A stretch of DNA of 64,000 bases, taken from contig JAHBTW010000005.1 of NCBI GenBank assembly GCA_019638385.1, positions 186,001 to 250,000 on the forward strand, in the 5' to 3' direction. The notes beneath the pieces are model-generated. The model had not been told where the DNA came from. It did no database searches and saw only the letters and a list, made by a program, of their open reading frames with translations. Positions within the stretch are counted from its first letter, which is position 1. Each line of letters opens with the position of its first letter. The position numbers and the translations under genes are program-made. This document shows, one piece after another, positions 15,332 to 23,709 of the stretch. This DNA is from Saprospiraceae bacterium. GTDB lineage: Bacteria > Bacteroidota > Bacteroidia > Chitinophagales > Saprospiraceae.

Positions 15332-16981
15332 TCACTTTCCTTTTCCTATCTCCTCCAGCATACTGCGCGCATTGTCGCCGGTACTGCCATTCGGGTCCAG
15401 TTCAATAGCTTTGAGGTAGTATTCCACGGCTTTGTCTTTTTGGCCGGCGAGGTAGTGCGCTTCGGCAAGGCTATCCCAGGCGTTGGCCGATTGAGGAAAG
15501 AGTTGGGTATTGAGCCGGAAAACGAATTGCGCGGAATCGCTTTGTTTGGCATTCAACAGGTCGTAGCCGGCCCGGTTAATTTTTTCCTCGAAATTGACAT
15601 AGCGATACTTGGCATCATTGACCATCCGTGCGGCTTCGGTTTGCACGGCGTCCATATTTCCGGCGACAAACAGCTCCCGCAAATGGCCCATCGGGTCCAA
15701 TACGAGGTTCGGATCGGCAAAATTCAGAGCGGTTTCCAGTACCGGATCGCGGTTGGAACGGTAGTCGGCGAAGCTCATATCAACGGCCAATTGGGGCGCT
15801 AGCCAGTCGTCATTTTCCCACTGTGGTTTGTCTTGCCACCAGGCGAAGGACAAGAACACTGGAAGTTTGCTATTGGGCAATTCCACGCGTCGGTTGTCGC
15901 CGTAGAAATTGATATTTTCTGAGGTCGGCTCGCCCACGAAGATGGCGTCGGTATAAGTATGCAGTTCGTTCACAAGGTTTTGGCAGGCCGAAAAGGTACG
16001 CCGTCCAATAAGTACAAAGAGCTTGCCGGGTTGGTTGATTTTTTTCGCCCGGATGAGACCTTTCACAATGGGTTTGTTTTTGTAATTATTCCCGCCGCCG
16101 TTGAGGCGCACATCCAGTACGAAGCGCTCGACATCGTTCTTTTCTGCATAATCGAACACCCGCTTGTAAAAATTGGCGATGGTTTCATCCTTGTCATCCA
16201 ACATCTGGCTTTGGCGCACATACAGTGTTTTGCGCTCCGGCAGGTACTCGAAATAATAAATCTTGTCCAAGTTTTTAAGATAGTGAGGGGTAGTGCTTTG
16301 ATCGCGCACGCTCAGCCAGTCACCGCCCGGCGTCACGAAGCTGTATTTTCTTTGAAACCGGAAAGCCGGAACTGTCTTGAAAGTTTTGTCGAATGATTTG
16401 CCATCCCGCTCAAAAGAAAGGGTAATCGTTTGTTTCAAAGACTTGGTGATACCCTGAACATGAAGCGCCTCCGGGACCAAGAGGAAATCGAGGATATACG
16501 CCTTGAAATACTGTTCGTTTTCAACGGGCAACAGCGGCCGCAGTGCCTCCACGGCCTTTTCAACGGCCATGCCTTCTACCTTCAGCAGTTTGGCGCCGAG
16601 CGCTTCGGCCATATCTTTCCGACAACCTTCTACATGGATGCCGTCGCTGAACCAGTAGAGGTTGAGCGGCACAATGTGCGTTTTGACGGGCGCTTGTGCC
16701 CAGCCGATGTCGGTGTGGCCGTAGCCGAACGCGGAGACGATCCGGCCGAAGCCGGCAAGGATTTCGTGCGGCTGCATGGCGGGGATGGACTTGTGCAGTT
16801 TGTCCACCTCGGCATCCCATTTTTCTGTAGTAATTTTTTTAAACAGGAAGGAGTAATCCTTGTGTACGGTTTGCTGGAGGAAGCGAAGGTCAGATTGCCA
16901 GCCGGCGGCGCTGAGGGATGTCTGGGCATGGATGCTTGCTGCCAGAAAGCCCGCGAGGAGAAGTATAAGTATGTTTTTCAT
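15332..16981 (-). CDS. Secreted S41 family peptidase-like protein with C-terminal TPR
   Basis: This 549-residue protein has a signal peptide (cleavage after ...SIHAQ, about residue 20), a region with FGYGHTDIGW, a beta-rich PDZ-like part, and a tail-specific-protease (S41) core: RFVLDVRLNGGGNN (about 295-308), LIGRRTFSACQNLVNEL, where the Ser is the expected nucleophile, and GEPTSENINFYGD. The last 90 residues (NAWDSLAEAHYLAGQKDKAVEYYLKAIELDPN) form TPR units. It should act in the periplasm or at the surface. The general-base Lys that follows the Ser in classical CtpA is not obvious. A second S41 homologue with the same TPR tail follows at 18204, separated by a broken esterase gene. Confidence 0.85.
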   Translation of the reverse strand: MKNILILLLAGFLAASIHAQTSLSAAGWQSDLRFLQQTVHKDYSFLFKKITTEKWDAEVDKLHKSIPAMQPHEILAGFGRIVSAFGYGHTDIGWAQAPVKTHIVPLNLYWFSDGIHVEGCRKDMAEALGAKLLKVEGMAVEKAVEALRPLLPVENEQYFKAYILDFLLVPEALHVQGITKSLKQTITLSFERDGKSFDKTFKTVPAFRFQRKYSFVTPGGDWLSVRDQSTTPHYLKNLDKIYYFEYLPERKTLYVRQSQMLDDKDETIANFYKRVFDYAEKNDVERFVLDVRLNGGGNNYKNKPIVKGLIRAKKINQPGKLFVLIGRRTFSACQNLVNELHTYTDAIFVGEPTSENINFYGDNRRVELPNSKLPVFLSFAWWQDKPQWENDDWLAPQLAVDMSFADYRSNRDPVLETALNFADPNLVLDPMGHLRELFVAGNMDAVQTEAARMVNDAKYRYVNFEEKINRAGYDLLNAKQSDSAQFVFRLNTQLFPQSANAWDSLAEAHYLAGQKDKAVEYYLKAIELDPNGSTGDNARSMLEEIGKGK

Positions 16982-17030
16982 AATAACCAGATTTCATAGA
17001 AGGAGAGCATGGTGTGAAAAAGGTTGCATT

Positions 17031-18018
17031 CTACTTCAATCGCAGCAGCCACTCCACCAATTCCCCATTATCCACAATGCTCCATGAGTGGGGATGGCGT
17101 CGGCCGTCGGGGTGCATGCCTTTGCCAGTGGTCAGAATAAGTTCGGCTTTACTATTACCAAGTATACGAAGTTGGTTGACTGCTGCTGCTGCATCAAGGG
17201 CATTCATTGAATAATAGTCCTTCCCGCAGTTCTCAATCCACCATTGTACATCCGGTTCTGTGTAAGCCCTGAAGGCAGTTGAACGAAGTAATTCCACATG
17301 GCCTCCGTTTTCCAATTCATAGCAAAATGCCGAGTAGTCGTGATAAGCCTCGGGATTGTCTTTGGGCGTGTCGCGGAGGTTTCGCTCCAACACTGCTGTC
17401 ACCCAAGTGGCTTCGTTGACAGTCACCGGAGAGCGTTGCAGGCGTTTTGCGCGGTCCAGTTCTCGCCAAAATCGCACAAAATCGAGCGGTGCATCGCACA
17501 CGGCCACTGCTTTGGGCCTGGTGCCATACGCAGATTTTCCCATCAGGCACCAAATGGCAAATTTCATGGCGCGGGTGCCTGCCGACGACATACCGCAAAA
17601 AAGCATCCGGCCGGAAGGTAAGTTGTGTTCTGATACCGCTTTGTGAATATAACCATCCAACTGTACATAAGTACTGTCTTCAAACAAAAATTCAAACCGG
17701 TTGCCCGTAGTAAGATACAGCATTGCAACCTCCCGTTGCACAGCTTCCGTATAAAGGCGCATTTCGTACCCAGCGCTTGAGGTATCCCTGCCCGAGTTGA
17801 ACCATAACGATCACGCCTTCTACCCGACCGGATGCGGGCAAGATAAGAGTATAACCCGCGTCTTCTTCCGGCACGGAAATACCTTCGCTGAGTTGCGTGA
17901 CGCCGGTGCGCGGTTCAATGTGCTGTACAACGATAGCGTTTTGAGCAGGTGTAGGCGCCCTACAGTTCAGAAAAAGAAGTAAGAAGGCAAGCGCGAAGGC
18001 TATTCGGGGGGACGACAT
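17031..18018 (-). pseudogene. Secreted alpha/beta-hydrolase-like esterase gene split by a one-base frameshift
   Basis: The first part (ATG 18018) encodes a lipoprotein-like signal (AFLLLFLNC) and residues up to VIVMVQLGQG. At about 17785-17795 the sense shifts frame: removing one G from the GGGCAGGGA stretch gives a continuous VQLGQDTSSAGYEMRLYTEAV. The rest (17031-17762) runs LYLTTGNRFEFLFEDSTYV, then GMSSAGTRAMKFAIWCLMG, whose GxSxAG holds the expected nucleophile, and HPDGRRHPHSWSIVDNGELV with a candidate catalytic His. Either a true pseudogene or a sequencing error in a G-rich run. If intact it would be a roughly 330-residue extracellular or periplasmic hydrolase. Confidence 0.75.
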
Positions 18019-18084
18019 AATGTGTAAAGAATTGTTTGTACCGTCTATAATAAACTGCGAGCTACGGGTCAATAGTGTATGAAC

Positions 18085-18205
18085 TCCCTGCCCACTGCCC
18101 ACTGCCCACTGCCCACTGCCTACCGCCTACCGCCTACCGCCCGCTGCCTACTGTTCCACGTTGCCCTGCCCACTGCCTACTGACCGCTGCCACCGCCAAC
18201 TGCCT
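18085..18205. repeat. Tandem heptamer-like repeat (CCCACTG and CCTACCG units)
   Basis: Between the esterase remnant and the S41 gene is a run of at least four CCCACTG heptamers, then three CCTACCG units and several degenerate copies. It extends to the last codons of the S41 gene (stop at 18204). The units are 7 bp, with no spacers, so it is not CRISPR. Such runs are prone to slippage. Confidence 0.8.
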
Positions 18206-19595
18206 ACCGCTTCTTCTTCGCCTTCTCCTCCATCTTCTTCAAATTTTCCTCAAACATAGGCAGGTCCTGACTTTGATTGGTTCTGGCCATTTCCACTGCT
18301 TTGCGATAAGCACTGATGGATTCATCCATCTTGCCATTGACGGCGAGCGCTTCGCCGTAGCTGTCGTAGGTGTTGGCAGAATAGGGAAACAGCACCGTAT
18401 TGGAATAGAAAATGAGTTCTGCGGCTTTGGGTTTGTTGTGGCGCATGAGGTACTCGTAGCCCAAAGCGTTGATGTCTTCCTCGTTCAGGAGCTTCGCTTC
18501 GAGGCTTTTCTTAAGGCTTGCCTGTACTTTGTTTTTGGAACCAGATTCCACATTTTCAAACAGTTCACGAAGCAAAGCAGTATGCTTTTCCTTGTTCTTC
18601 AGGCGGAATTCAGCCGCCGCTTTTCCGGCCAGTTCCAGTGCCTTGTCCAGTGCCTCGGCTTGGGGTACCTTCACTTCGGGTACGACACCTACGCCCTCCC
18701 AGTTCGTTTTTGTAACCGGGTTGACGGCCTTGCCGGTAGGGATGAAAATCATGAGCTGCTCATTCACCGGAAACCCGCCGCCGGGATTGGCGCCGCCGCC
18801 GGTGGTTTCGCCTACGAGCGTGGCTCGCTTTTGCGTCTGCATATTGTAAGAAAACTCCTCTGCGCCGGAGAAGGTGCGGTTGCTCGTCAGCACAAAGAGG
18901 GGTACATCCGACATCTTTTGACCGCCCACTTTGTCGAGTGTCCAAAATTCCTGAGTGCGGTTGCCCTCCCGCCAGTAGAGGCTGTTGAGGTGCACTTTTT
19001 TGTCAAAAAAATAGCTACACAAGTACTGTACCATACCCGGATTGCCGCCGCCATTTTTTCTCATATCAATAATGACGGCGTCGGAAGTGGCCAGCAGTGC
19101 CATGTAGTGGTCGGCAATGGGCGCGCCCCACTCTACCCCTGCGAAGAACCTGATGTCGAGATAGCCGACATTGCCTTCGAGCTTTTTCACGGCAACAAAC
19201 CCGGCCACGGCTTCGCGCTGCTGAGCAATGTCGTTCAGGCGCTCTTCCACCATCCGTTCCGGGGTGTTGGCAGGGGCTTGTCTCGGCGGCACGGTGCGGA
19301 TGCGCATGTGTTTGTCTTTTGTGACGGCTTGCGCTTCGGTAGTCAGGGCCTCTGCAAAGGTTTTCAAATCTTTGTATGAATCAAAATGGCCTGCCCGGAG
19401 CCTGCTTTGCAAGTGCTCGCCGGTTTTTTGGGCCACATCGGGAAATACATAGTGCCGGTTGAGTAAGGTCACTATTTGCTCAACGGTGGATTGTTTGAAA
19501 TCTGCCGTCAGGGCGGCATCCTGAGCGTTTGCAGCGCTGCTCAGGAAGATGAAAAAAAGGCAACAGATTACCGGGGAAAACAAATGTTTTTTCAT
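18204..19595 (-). CDS. Secreted S41 family peptidase (IRBP/TSP-like) with TPR tail
   Basis: This 463-residue protein has a signal peptide (cleavage after ...SAANAQ, about residue 25) and an N-terminal helical domain of the IRBP type (EQIVTLLNRHYVFPDVAQKTG). The S41 core shows YLDIRFFAG, VIIDMRKNGGGNPGMVQYL, LTSNRTFSGAEEFSYNM (Ser nucleophile), GETTGGGANPGG and GVGVVPEV. A TPR-like tail (ANTYDSYGEALAVNGKMDESISAYRKAVEM) ends in a Lys-rich cluster. It should be a periplasmic or surface serine peptidase. It resembles the gene at 15332 in layout but has the complete IRBP signature. It probably starts its own transcript, as the next gene upstream is 270 nt away. Confidence 0.88.
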   Translation of the reverse strand: MKKHLFSPVICCLFFIFLSSAANAQDAALTADFKQSTVEQIVTLLNRHYVFPDVAQKTGEHLQSRLRAGHFDSYKDLKTFAEALTTEAQAVTKDKHMRIRTVPPRQAPANTPERMVEERLNDIAQQREAVAGFVAVKKLEGNVGYLDIRFFAGVEWGAPIADHYMALLATSDAVIIDMRKNGGGNPGMVQYLCSYFFDKKVHLNSLYWREGNRTQEFWTLDKVGGQKMSDVPLFVLTSNRTFSGAEEFSYNMQTQKRATLVGETTGGGANPGGGFPVNEQLMIFIPTGKAVNPVTKTNWEGVGVVPEVKVPQAEALDKALELAGKAAAEFRLKNKEKHTALLRELFENVESGSKNKVQASLKKSLEAKLLNEEDINALGYEYLMRHNKPKAAELIFYSNTVLFPYSANTYDSYGEALAVNGKMDESISAYRKAVEMARTNQSQDLPMFEENLKKMEEKAKKKR

Positions 19596-19734
19596 GGATT
19601 GAAATATTTGGATGATATGAAACAGGAACGGTAAAACTACAAAATTACCTCGCTGCTTGAGGCAAGCGTTTATCTGTTCTTGCTAATTCCGCGAAATACA
19701 TTGTTCCTGCATTCCGATTGCGTCACGCACTTTT

Positions 19735-19850
19735 GCAGTTTTGCCTTCCCGATTTCACTGCGTTCATCGGGATTTTTTACCCGCCGGGGCGGGTGCCATG
19801 CTCGTTTGCCAACTTGCCGTTTTGCCCCTTGCCTTTTGCGGTTTAAATGT
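19735..19850. repeat. Intergenic TTTTGCC/TTGCCGT-type repeat block
   Basis: The roughly 270-bp gap between the S41 gene start and the next gene's stop contains CCCGATTTCACTGCGTTCATCGGG (an imperfect hairpin), and then TTGCC and TTTTGCC units. The 16-mer TTTTGCGGTTTAAATG at 19835 is identical to one at 4231. The block belongs to the same family as repeats at 25.9, 57.3 and 57.8 kb. Confidence 0.55.
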
Positions 19851-19864
19851 GAGCATCCCCCTGC

Positions 19865-22630
19865 CTATCCCTCCATTTTGATCTCAATACCCGGCTGCTT
19901 TTCGAAGCCCGACAGCGAATACCCGACGCTGAGCAGGAAGTACCGCCCCAGCGCATTGTAGCGTTGTTGCTCCACGAAGTTGAGGCTGCTGCGTTGCGAA
20001 ATACCCTGATTTTTGTTGAGCAAATCGAATGCGGAGAGGCGTACCCGGGCACGGCTGTTTTTGAGAAAATAATGCGTCAGCCCGGCTTGCCACAGCGGAA
20101 TGGTGACGGCTTCTCCGAATGCGCCGGCGCCGTAGGCCGAGTAATCCATTTTCGTTTCCAGCATCCAGCGTTTGGAGGGCGTGTAGCGCAGTTCGCCGTA
20201 TAAAGTACTGTTGGAAAACTGCTGGTTGAGGTTGTCGCTCACCGACCAGGCAGTGGAGGTCTTTTCCCAGCGAAAACCGGCCAAAACATCGAACTTGTTT
20301 TTCTGCCGGTTTTCCAGCGCGAAGTCGAAGCCGTGCGTCAGGTCCTGCACATCGTTGGCAACTGAATTGACCAGCAAAATGCGCTGCATGAGCCGGGCAT
20401 TGAGTTGAGCGCGCAGTTTGATCTGCAAGGGCCGTATGGGCGTACTAAACTGCACATTTCCGCGCAAAGCGGTTTCGCGCTCCACATTCAGAGGAGTGAT
20501 GCTGCGCCGAAACAGGGAATCAATACTTGCAGCATTGGTGATCTTGTCTTGGGTGTAACTGCCCGACACGTTGGCAAACAGCGAGGTGAACGTGAACTGG
20601 TCATAGAGAAAGTAACCCGCCCGAAGGTCGTGCGTGTATTCCGGTTGCAGTTCAGGGTTGCCGATGTAGATGTTGAGCGGGTCGGAGTTGTTCACCACGG
20701 GTTGCAGTTGTTCGGGCGAAGGCTCGGTGAAGCGGGTGGAGTAGCGCAGGTTCATCCGGTTGGTTTTGCTGAACTCATACTCGCCCGTGAAAGAAGGCAG
20801 TAAGCGCGCAAAGCGGGTATTGAAGGGTATATTTTCACCGATCACCTCGTTTTCCAACCGGGATTGCTGTAAGACGATGCCGGTAGTGATTTTATATTTT
20901 TTGCGGTTCATCATGAGGTTCATGGCGGCGCGGTCGTAAATATAGCCCCTGCGGAATTGGTTGGACAACGCTTCGTTGCGGCTTTCGCCGACAGGCAGGA
21001 TGTCGAAAAATTCGCGGCGGTTTTCATTGGTGTAATTTTGCCGCGCGGCACTCAGCTCCAAATAGCGCCGATTTCCCAGCGGTTCGGTATAGCTCACATT
21101 CAGGGCGTAATTGGCGCCCGCGTCCAACACGTCCTGCCGCTGCCGGAGCGTATCAATGTATGCCGGCGCGGTGAAGAACTCATTGACAGCAAAGAGGTTG
21201 CCGTCCTGGTTTCGGTTGTTCATTCCGAAAGCGCCCTGCAACATCATGGCGCGGCCTTGTTTGCGAAAGCGGCGGCGGTACAGCAGCGAAGATTGGAGGT
21301 TGAAATTGTCGCCGGCGCTGAAATAGTCGCGTAAGCCGGCATTTTCCAAGTTTTGAGGGTCAATGAAAGTTCGCGTTGTGCCGAGGCTCGCATAGTCGGC
21401 CGTATTGAAACCGCCGTTGGCCCGGAGGATGAGATTTTGGAAGGAGTCAATTTTGTGGCGGGCATGCAGACTGAAATTGTGCCCGAAATTGCGGCTGAGC
21501 TGATCTTCATCTTCCTGCCCGGAAAACAAACCGCCCTCACCCAAACTCCGGCGGGTGGTGCTGCGCTCCAGGTCCTGGCGAAAGCGGTTGAGAAAATAGC
21601 TGGCCGTCAGTTCGGTGTTTTTAGAAAAATCTTTCGACCAGTTCAGCCCGCCGGCAAAGGAGGTGCGAATGCCCGGTTGAGGCGCCCCCATGCTGAGCGG
21701 AATGCCGCTGCCACCGGAGCCGATCTCCATATTGCCGCCGCCGGACATCATAGCCCCGACGCCACCCATGAACTGGAAGTAGTCGTTCATGGCAAAGCCC
21801 TGCTGGTTGGTGTTGTTGGCCATGCCGATGGCCGAAAGGCGGCTCGACGGCGAAAAGCGGTTTAGGTTGAAACGCCCCTCGAAACGCCCTTCCGGCCCTC
21901 CGCCGGCATCGCCTTTGCCGAAGTAACCGTGCTTATGGCCTTCCTTCAACTGGAGGTTGATGCTGCGCTCTTCCCGGCCGTCGTCTATGCCGGTAAACTC
22001 GGCCATGTCAGATTTTTTATCAAACACCTGCACTTTGTCCACGGCCTCTGCGGGCAGATTTTGGGTAGCAATCCGGGTGTCGTTGCCGAAGAACTCCTTG
22101 CCGTCCACCAGCACGTTTTTCACCGTTTCGCCGTGCGCTTTCACGGTACCGTCGCGTTCCACCTCAATGCCGGGCATTTTTTTGAGCAGGTCTTCCACGG
22201 CATCGCCGGGCTGCACTTTGAAGGCGGCAGCGTTGTACTCAATGGTGTCGCCGCCCATGCGCAGGGGGCTGCGCTCGCCGCGAATTTCCACCGAAGGCAA
22301 TATCTCCGATGAAGGCTCTAATTGGATGGCGCCGAGGCTGACCAGCGTTTGCCCGGTGGCGGCATTGGCGCGCTGCCAGTGGGTTTTGTACCCGATATAA
22401 GACAGCTGCAAGAGGTAGTCGCCCGCTGTTCTGGCTTCTATTTTGAAAGAGCCGTCGCTCAGAGAGGCGCCGAACCCCCGCATGATGGAGTCTTGCGTGA
22501 GCAGCGTGACCGTGGCGCCGGGCAGGGCCTTGCCTTCCGCATCGGTGACGAAGCCCTGAAAAGCAACTTTTTGCGAAAACAGGGTGCATGACAATGACAG
22601 CCCTGCCAGCAGGGAAAAGATTGGCTTCAT
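19865..22630 (-). CDS. TonB-receptor-like outer membrane beta-barrel protein
   Basis: This 921-residue protein has a signal peptide (MKPIFSLLAGLSLSCTLFS), a carboxypeptidase-regulatory-like domain (VAFQGFVTDAEGKALPGATVTLL, 24-110) and a plug-like segment (MPGIEVERDGTVKAHGETVKNVLVDGKEFFG, about 145-180). A glycine/Met-rich loop (GGVGAMMSGGGNMEIGSGGSG) precedes a beta-barrel with the pattern of OMP_b-brl_3. It ends GIEIKMEG rather than in Phe. Such proteins usually come with a GLPGLI partner, present here 96 nt upstream (22727-23485) on the same strand. Surface role unknown; it is not a SusC. Confidence 0.88.
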   Translation of the reverse strand: MKPIFSLLAGLSLSCTLFSQKVAFQGFVTDAEGKALPGATVTLLTQDSIMRGFGASLSDGSFKIEARTAGDYLLQLSYIGYKTHWQRANAATGQTLVSLGAIQLEPSSEILPSVEIRGERSPLRMGGDTIEYNAAAFKVQPGDAVEDLLKKMPGIEVERDGTVKAHGETVKNVLVDGKEFFGNDTRIATQNLPAEAVDKVQVFDKKSDMAEFTGIDDGREERSINLQLKEGHKHGYFGKGDAGGGPEGRFEGRFNLNRFSPSSRLSAIGMANNTNQQGFAMNDYFQFMGGVGAMMSGGGNMEIGSGGSGIPLSMGAPQPGIRTSFAGGLNWSKDFSKNTELTASYFLNRFRQDLERSTTRRSLGEGGLFSGQEDEDQLSRNFGHNFSLHARHKIDSFQNLILRANGGFNTADYASLGTTRTFIDPQNLENAGLRDYFSAGDNFNLQSSLLYRRRFRKQGRAMMLQGAFGMNNRNQDGNLFAVNEFFTAPAYIDTLRQRQDVLDAGANYALNVSYTEPLGNRRYLELSAARQNYTNENRREFFDILPVGESRNEALSNQFRRGYIYDRAAMNLMMNRKKYKITTGIVLQQSRLENEVIGENIPFNTRFARLLPSFTGEYEFSKTNRMNLRYSTRFTEPSPEQLQPVVNNSDPLNIYIGNPELQPEYTHDLRAGYFLYDQFTFTSLFANVSGSYTQDKITNAASIDSLFRRSITPLNVERETALRGNVQFSTPIRPLQIKLRAQLNARLMQRILLVNSVANDVQDLTHGFDFALENRQKNKFDVLAGFRWEKTSTAWSVSDNLNQQFSNSTLYGELRYTPSKRWMLETKMDYSAYGAGAFGEAVTIPLWQAGLTHYFLKNSRARVRLSAFDLLNKNQGISQRSSLNFVEQQRYNALGRYFLLSVGYSLSGFEKQPGIEIKMEG

Positions 22631-22639
22631 GGAGATGTG

Positions 22640-22725
22640 TTTTAAGTAGCTGCGAGCTACGAGCTGTGAGTTTACAAGCGAGCCGCGACTCGAACCACGC
22701 CCCGGCGTGGTCGAAGCTATTTCAA
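22640..22725. repeat. GAGCT-rich dispersed intergenic repeat
   Basis: The spacer between the beta-barrel and GLPGLI genes carries AGCTGCGAGCTACGAGCTGTGAG plus GCGAGCCGCGACTCGAA and an ACGCCCCGGCGTGGT inverted repeat. The same AGCT(G/A)CGAGC theme recurs at 27.6 kb, 36.98-37.02 kb and 37.15-37.2 kb. Confidence 0.6.
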
Positions 22726-22726
22726 G

Positions 22727-23485
22727 TTAGTTGCGCTGGTCGTTGGTGATGATCATACGTATGCCTTTGCCGCTGCCGCCCATTTCAACGCCCATTTCCT
22801 TCATCTTTTCGGCTTCGATGGTTTTGAACTCCTCTTCGGTCACTTTTTTGCCTTTGGAGGGCTTCTCTATGGAGGGCACGGGCTTCAGATCCAATTTGGT
22901 CACCATGATCGTGCGCGTGCCGTTGTCCACATCCACTTCGAGAATGAGGCCGGGCAACATGCCGTAGCTGGAAGGGCCTATTTGTACCGGTATCTGCGGG
23001 GTAAACCAGGCTACGATTTGCTCGGAAGTGTCTTGCAACACGGCTTTATGGCATTCGTATTCGCCGATCATTTTCTTCTCGCCGGTCATTTTCCACTCGC
23101 ATTCGCGGGCCTTGCCGCTGATGAGAAAATCTCTGCCGAAAAACTCCCGCTCGTTGATGGTACTCAGTTTGTTCAGGTCCGTGTACAGCACGTTTTTGGG
23201 TCGTTGTATTACAAATTGGAAAGTGTTGCCATCCTCTTCATTGCTGATGTTGATGTCGCCTTCACCGGCGGGCCCGGCTTCTTTGTACAGGGCAGCGTCG
23301 GCATTGAATATCAATACTTTGGTGACCGACTGCGAGGGCGGGATCATTTTTTTTAATTTTTCATCGGCATCCGGCATTTCGATTTTCATTTGAATGGTTT
23401 CCCGGTAAGTGATCTCGCCGGAAGTGGATTGAGCGGTAAGCCAAAAAGGGCATTGGAGCAGGAGGAAAAATACGATGCGTTTCAT
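22727..23485 (-). CDS. GLPGLI family protein
   Basis: The start chosen is ATG 23485, which gives a signal peptide (MKRIVFFLLLQCPFWLTAQS). The 252-residue product contains the family signature SSYGMLPGLILEVDVDNG (about residues 158-175), preceded by VAWFTPQIPVQIGP and ECEWKMTGEKKMIGEYECHKA. It ends in a charged helix and EMGGSGKGIRMIITN. GLPGLI proteins are secreted and typically encoded beside TonB-like barrel proteins, as here. Their function is unknown. They are sometimes associated with T9SS or metal uptake. Confidence 0.9.
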   Translation of the reverse strand: MKRIVFFLLLQCPFWLTAQSTSGEITYRETIQMKIEMPDADEKLKKMIPPSQSVTKVLIFNADAALYKEAGPAGEGDINISNEEDGNTFQFVIQRPKNVLYTDLNKLSTINEREFFGRDFLISGKARECEWKMTGEKKMIGEYECHKAVLQDTSEQIVAWFTPQIPVQIGPSSYGMLPGLILEVDVDNGTRTIMVTKLDLKPVPSIEKPSKGKKVTEEEFKTIEAEKMKEMGVEMGGSGKGIRMIITNDQRN

Positions 23486-23520
23486 ATTGAAAAATTTTTG
23501 GTGAATGATAAATATACCTC

Positions 23521-23590
23521 GCACCGCAAGGTGCGATGCCAATTTTGTCATACCGAGCGCTGCTACTCGGGGAAACATGGCAGCCGAGGT
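23521..23590. repeat. TGTCATACCGAGCG-type dispersed repeat in a divergent promoter region
   Basis: The spacer between the GLPGLI gene and the kinase gene contains ACCTCGCACCGCAAGGTGCGATG, and TTTTGTCATACCGAGCG with CTACTCGGGG. It resembles the larger inverted element at 37031-37131 (TTGTCATTCCGTAGCG). Confidence 0.45.
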
Positions 23591-23628
23591 ATAACGATGC
23601 AAAATTAGCGAGCAGGCCGCTTGCCGGA

Positions 23629-23666
23629 GGTTAATCTACCTTGATGTAAGGTTAATTAAGGTTAAT
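23629..23666 (+). promoter_or_regulatory. GGTTAAT direct-repeat array (candidate OmpR-family binding site)
   Basis: GGTTAAT occurs at 23629, 23650 and 23660, with a diverged CCTTGAT at 23639, giving a spacing of about 10 bp. Phased repeats of this sort are typical of OmpR/PhoB-family regulators. They lie just upstream of a -7 box for a kinase/OmpR-family regulator operon, so autoregulation is a likely reading. Confidence 0.6.
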
Positions 23667-23694
23667 GACAGTGGCGGGTGTGGCCTTTTGCCCA

Positions 23695-23702
23695 TACTTT
23701 TG
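23695..23702 (+). promoter_or_regulatory. -7 box directly before the kinase ATG (possible leaderless mRNA)
   Basis: TACTTTTG (TAnnTTTG) ends 7 nt before the ATG at 23710. The start of transcription would lie at or next to the start codon, implying a leaderless or nearly leaderless mRNA. No -33 TTTG box is seen, which fits activator dependence. Confidence 0.5.
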
Positions 23703-23709
23703 TATCCTC

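Noticed and set aside
18085..18205. Possible CRISPR array
   Set aside because: Units are 7 bp and contiguous, without spacers, and no cas gene is near.
18075..19379. 434-codon plus-strand frame
   Set aside because: Antisense to the S41 peptidase gene and starting inside heptamer repeats.
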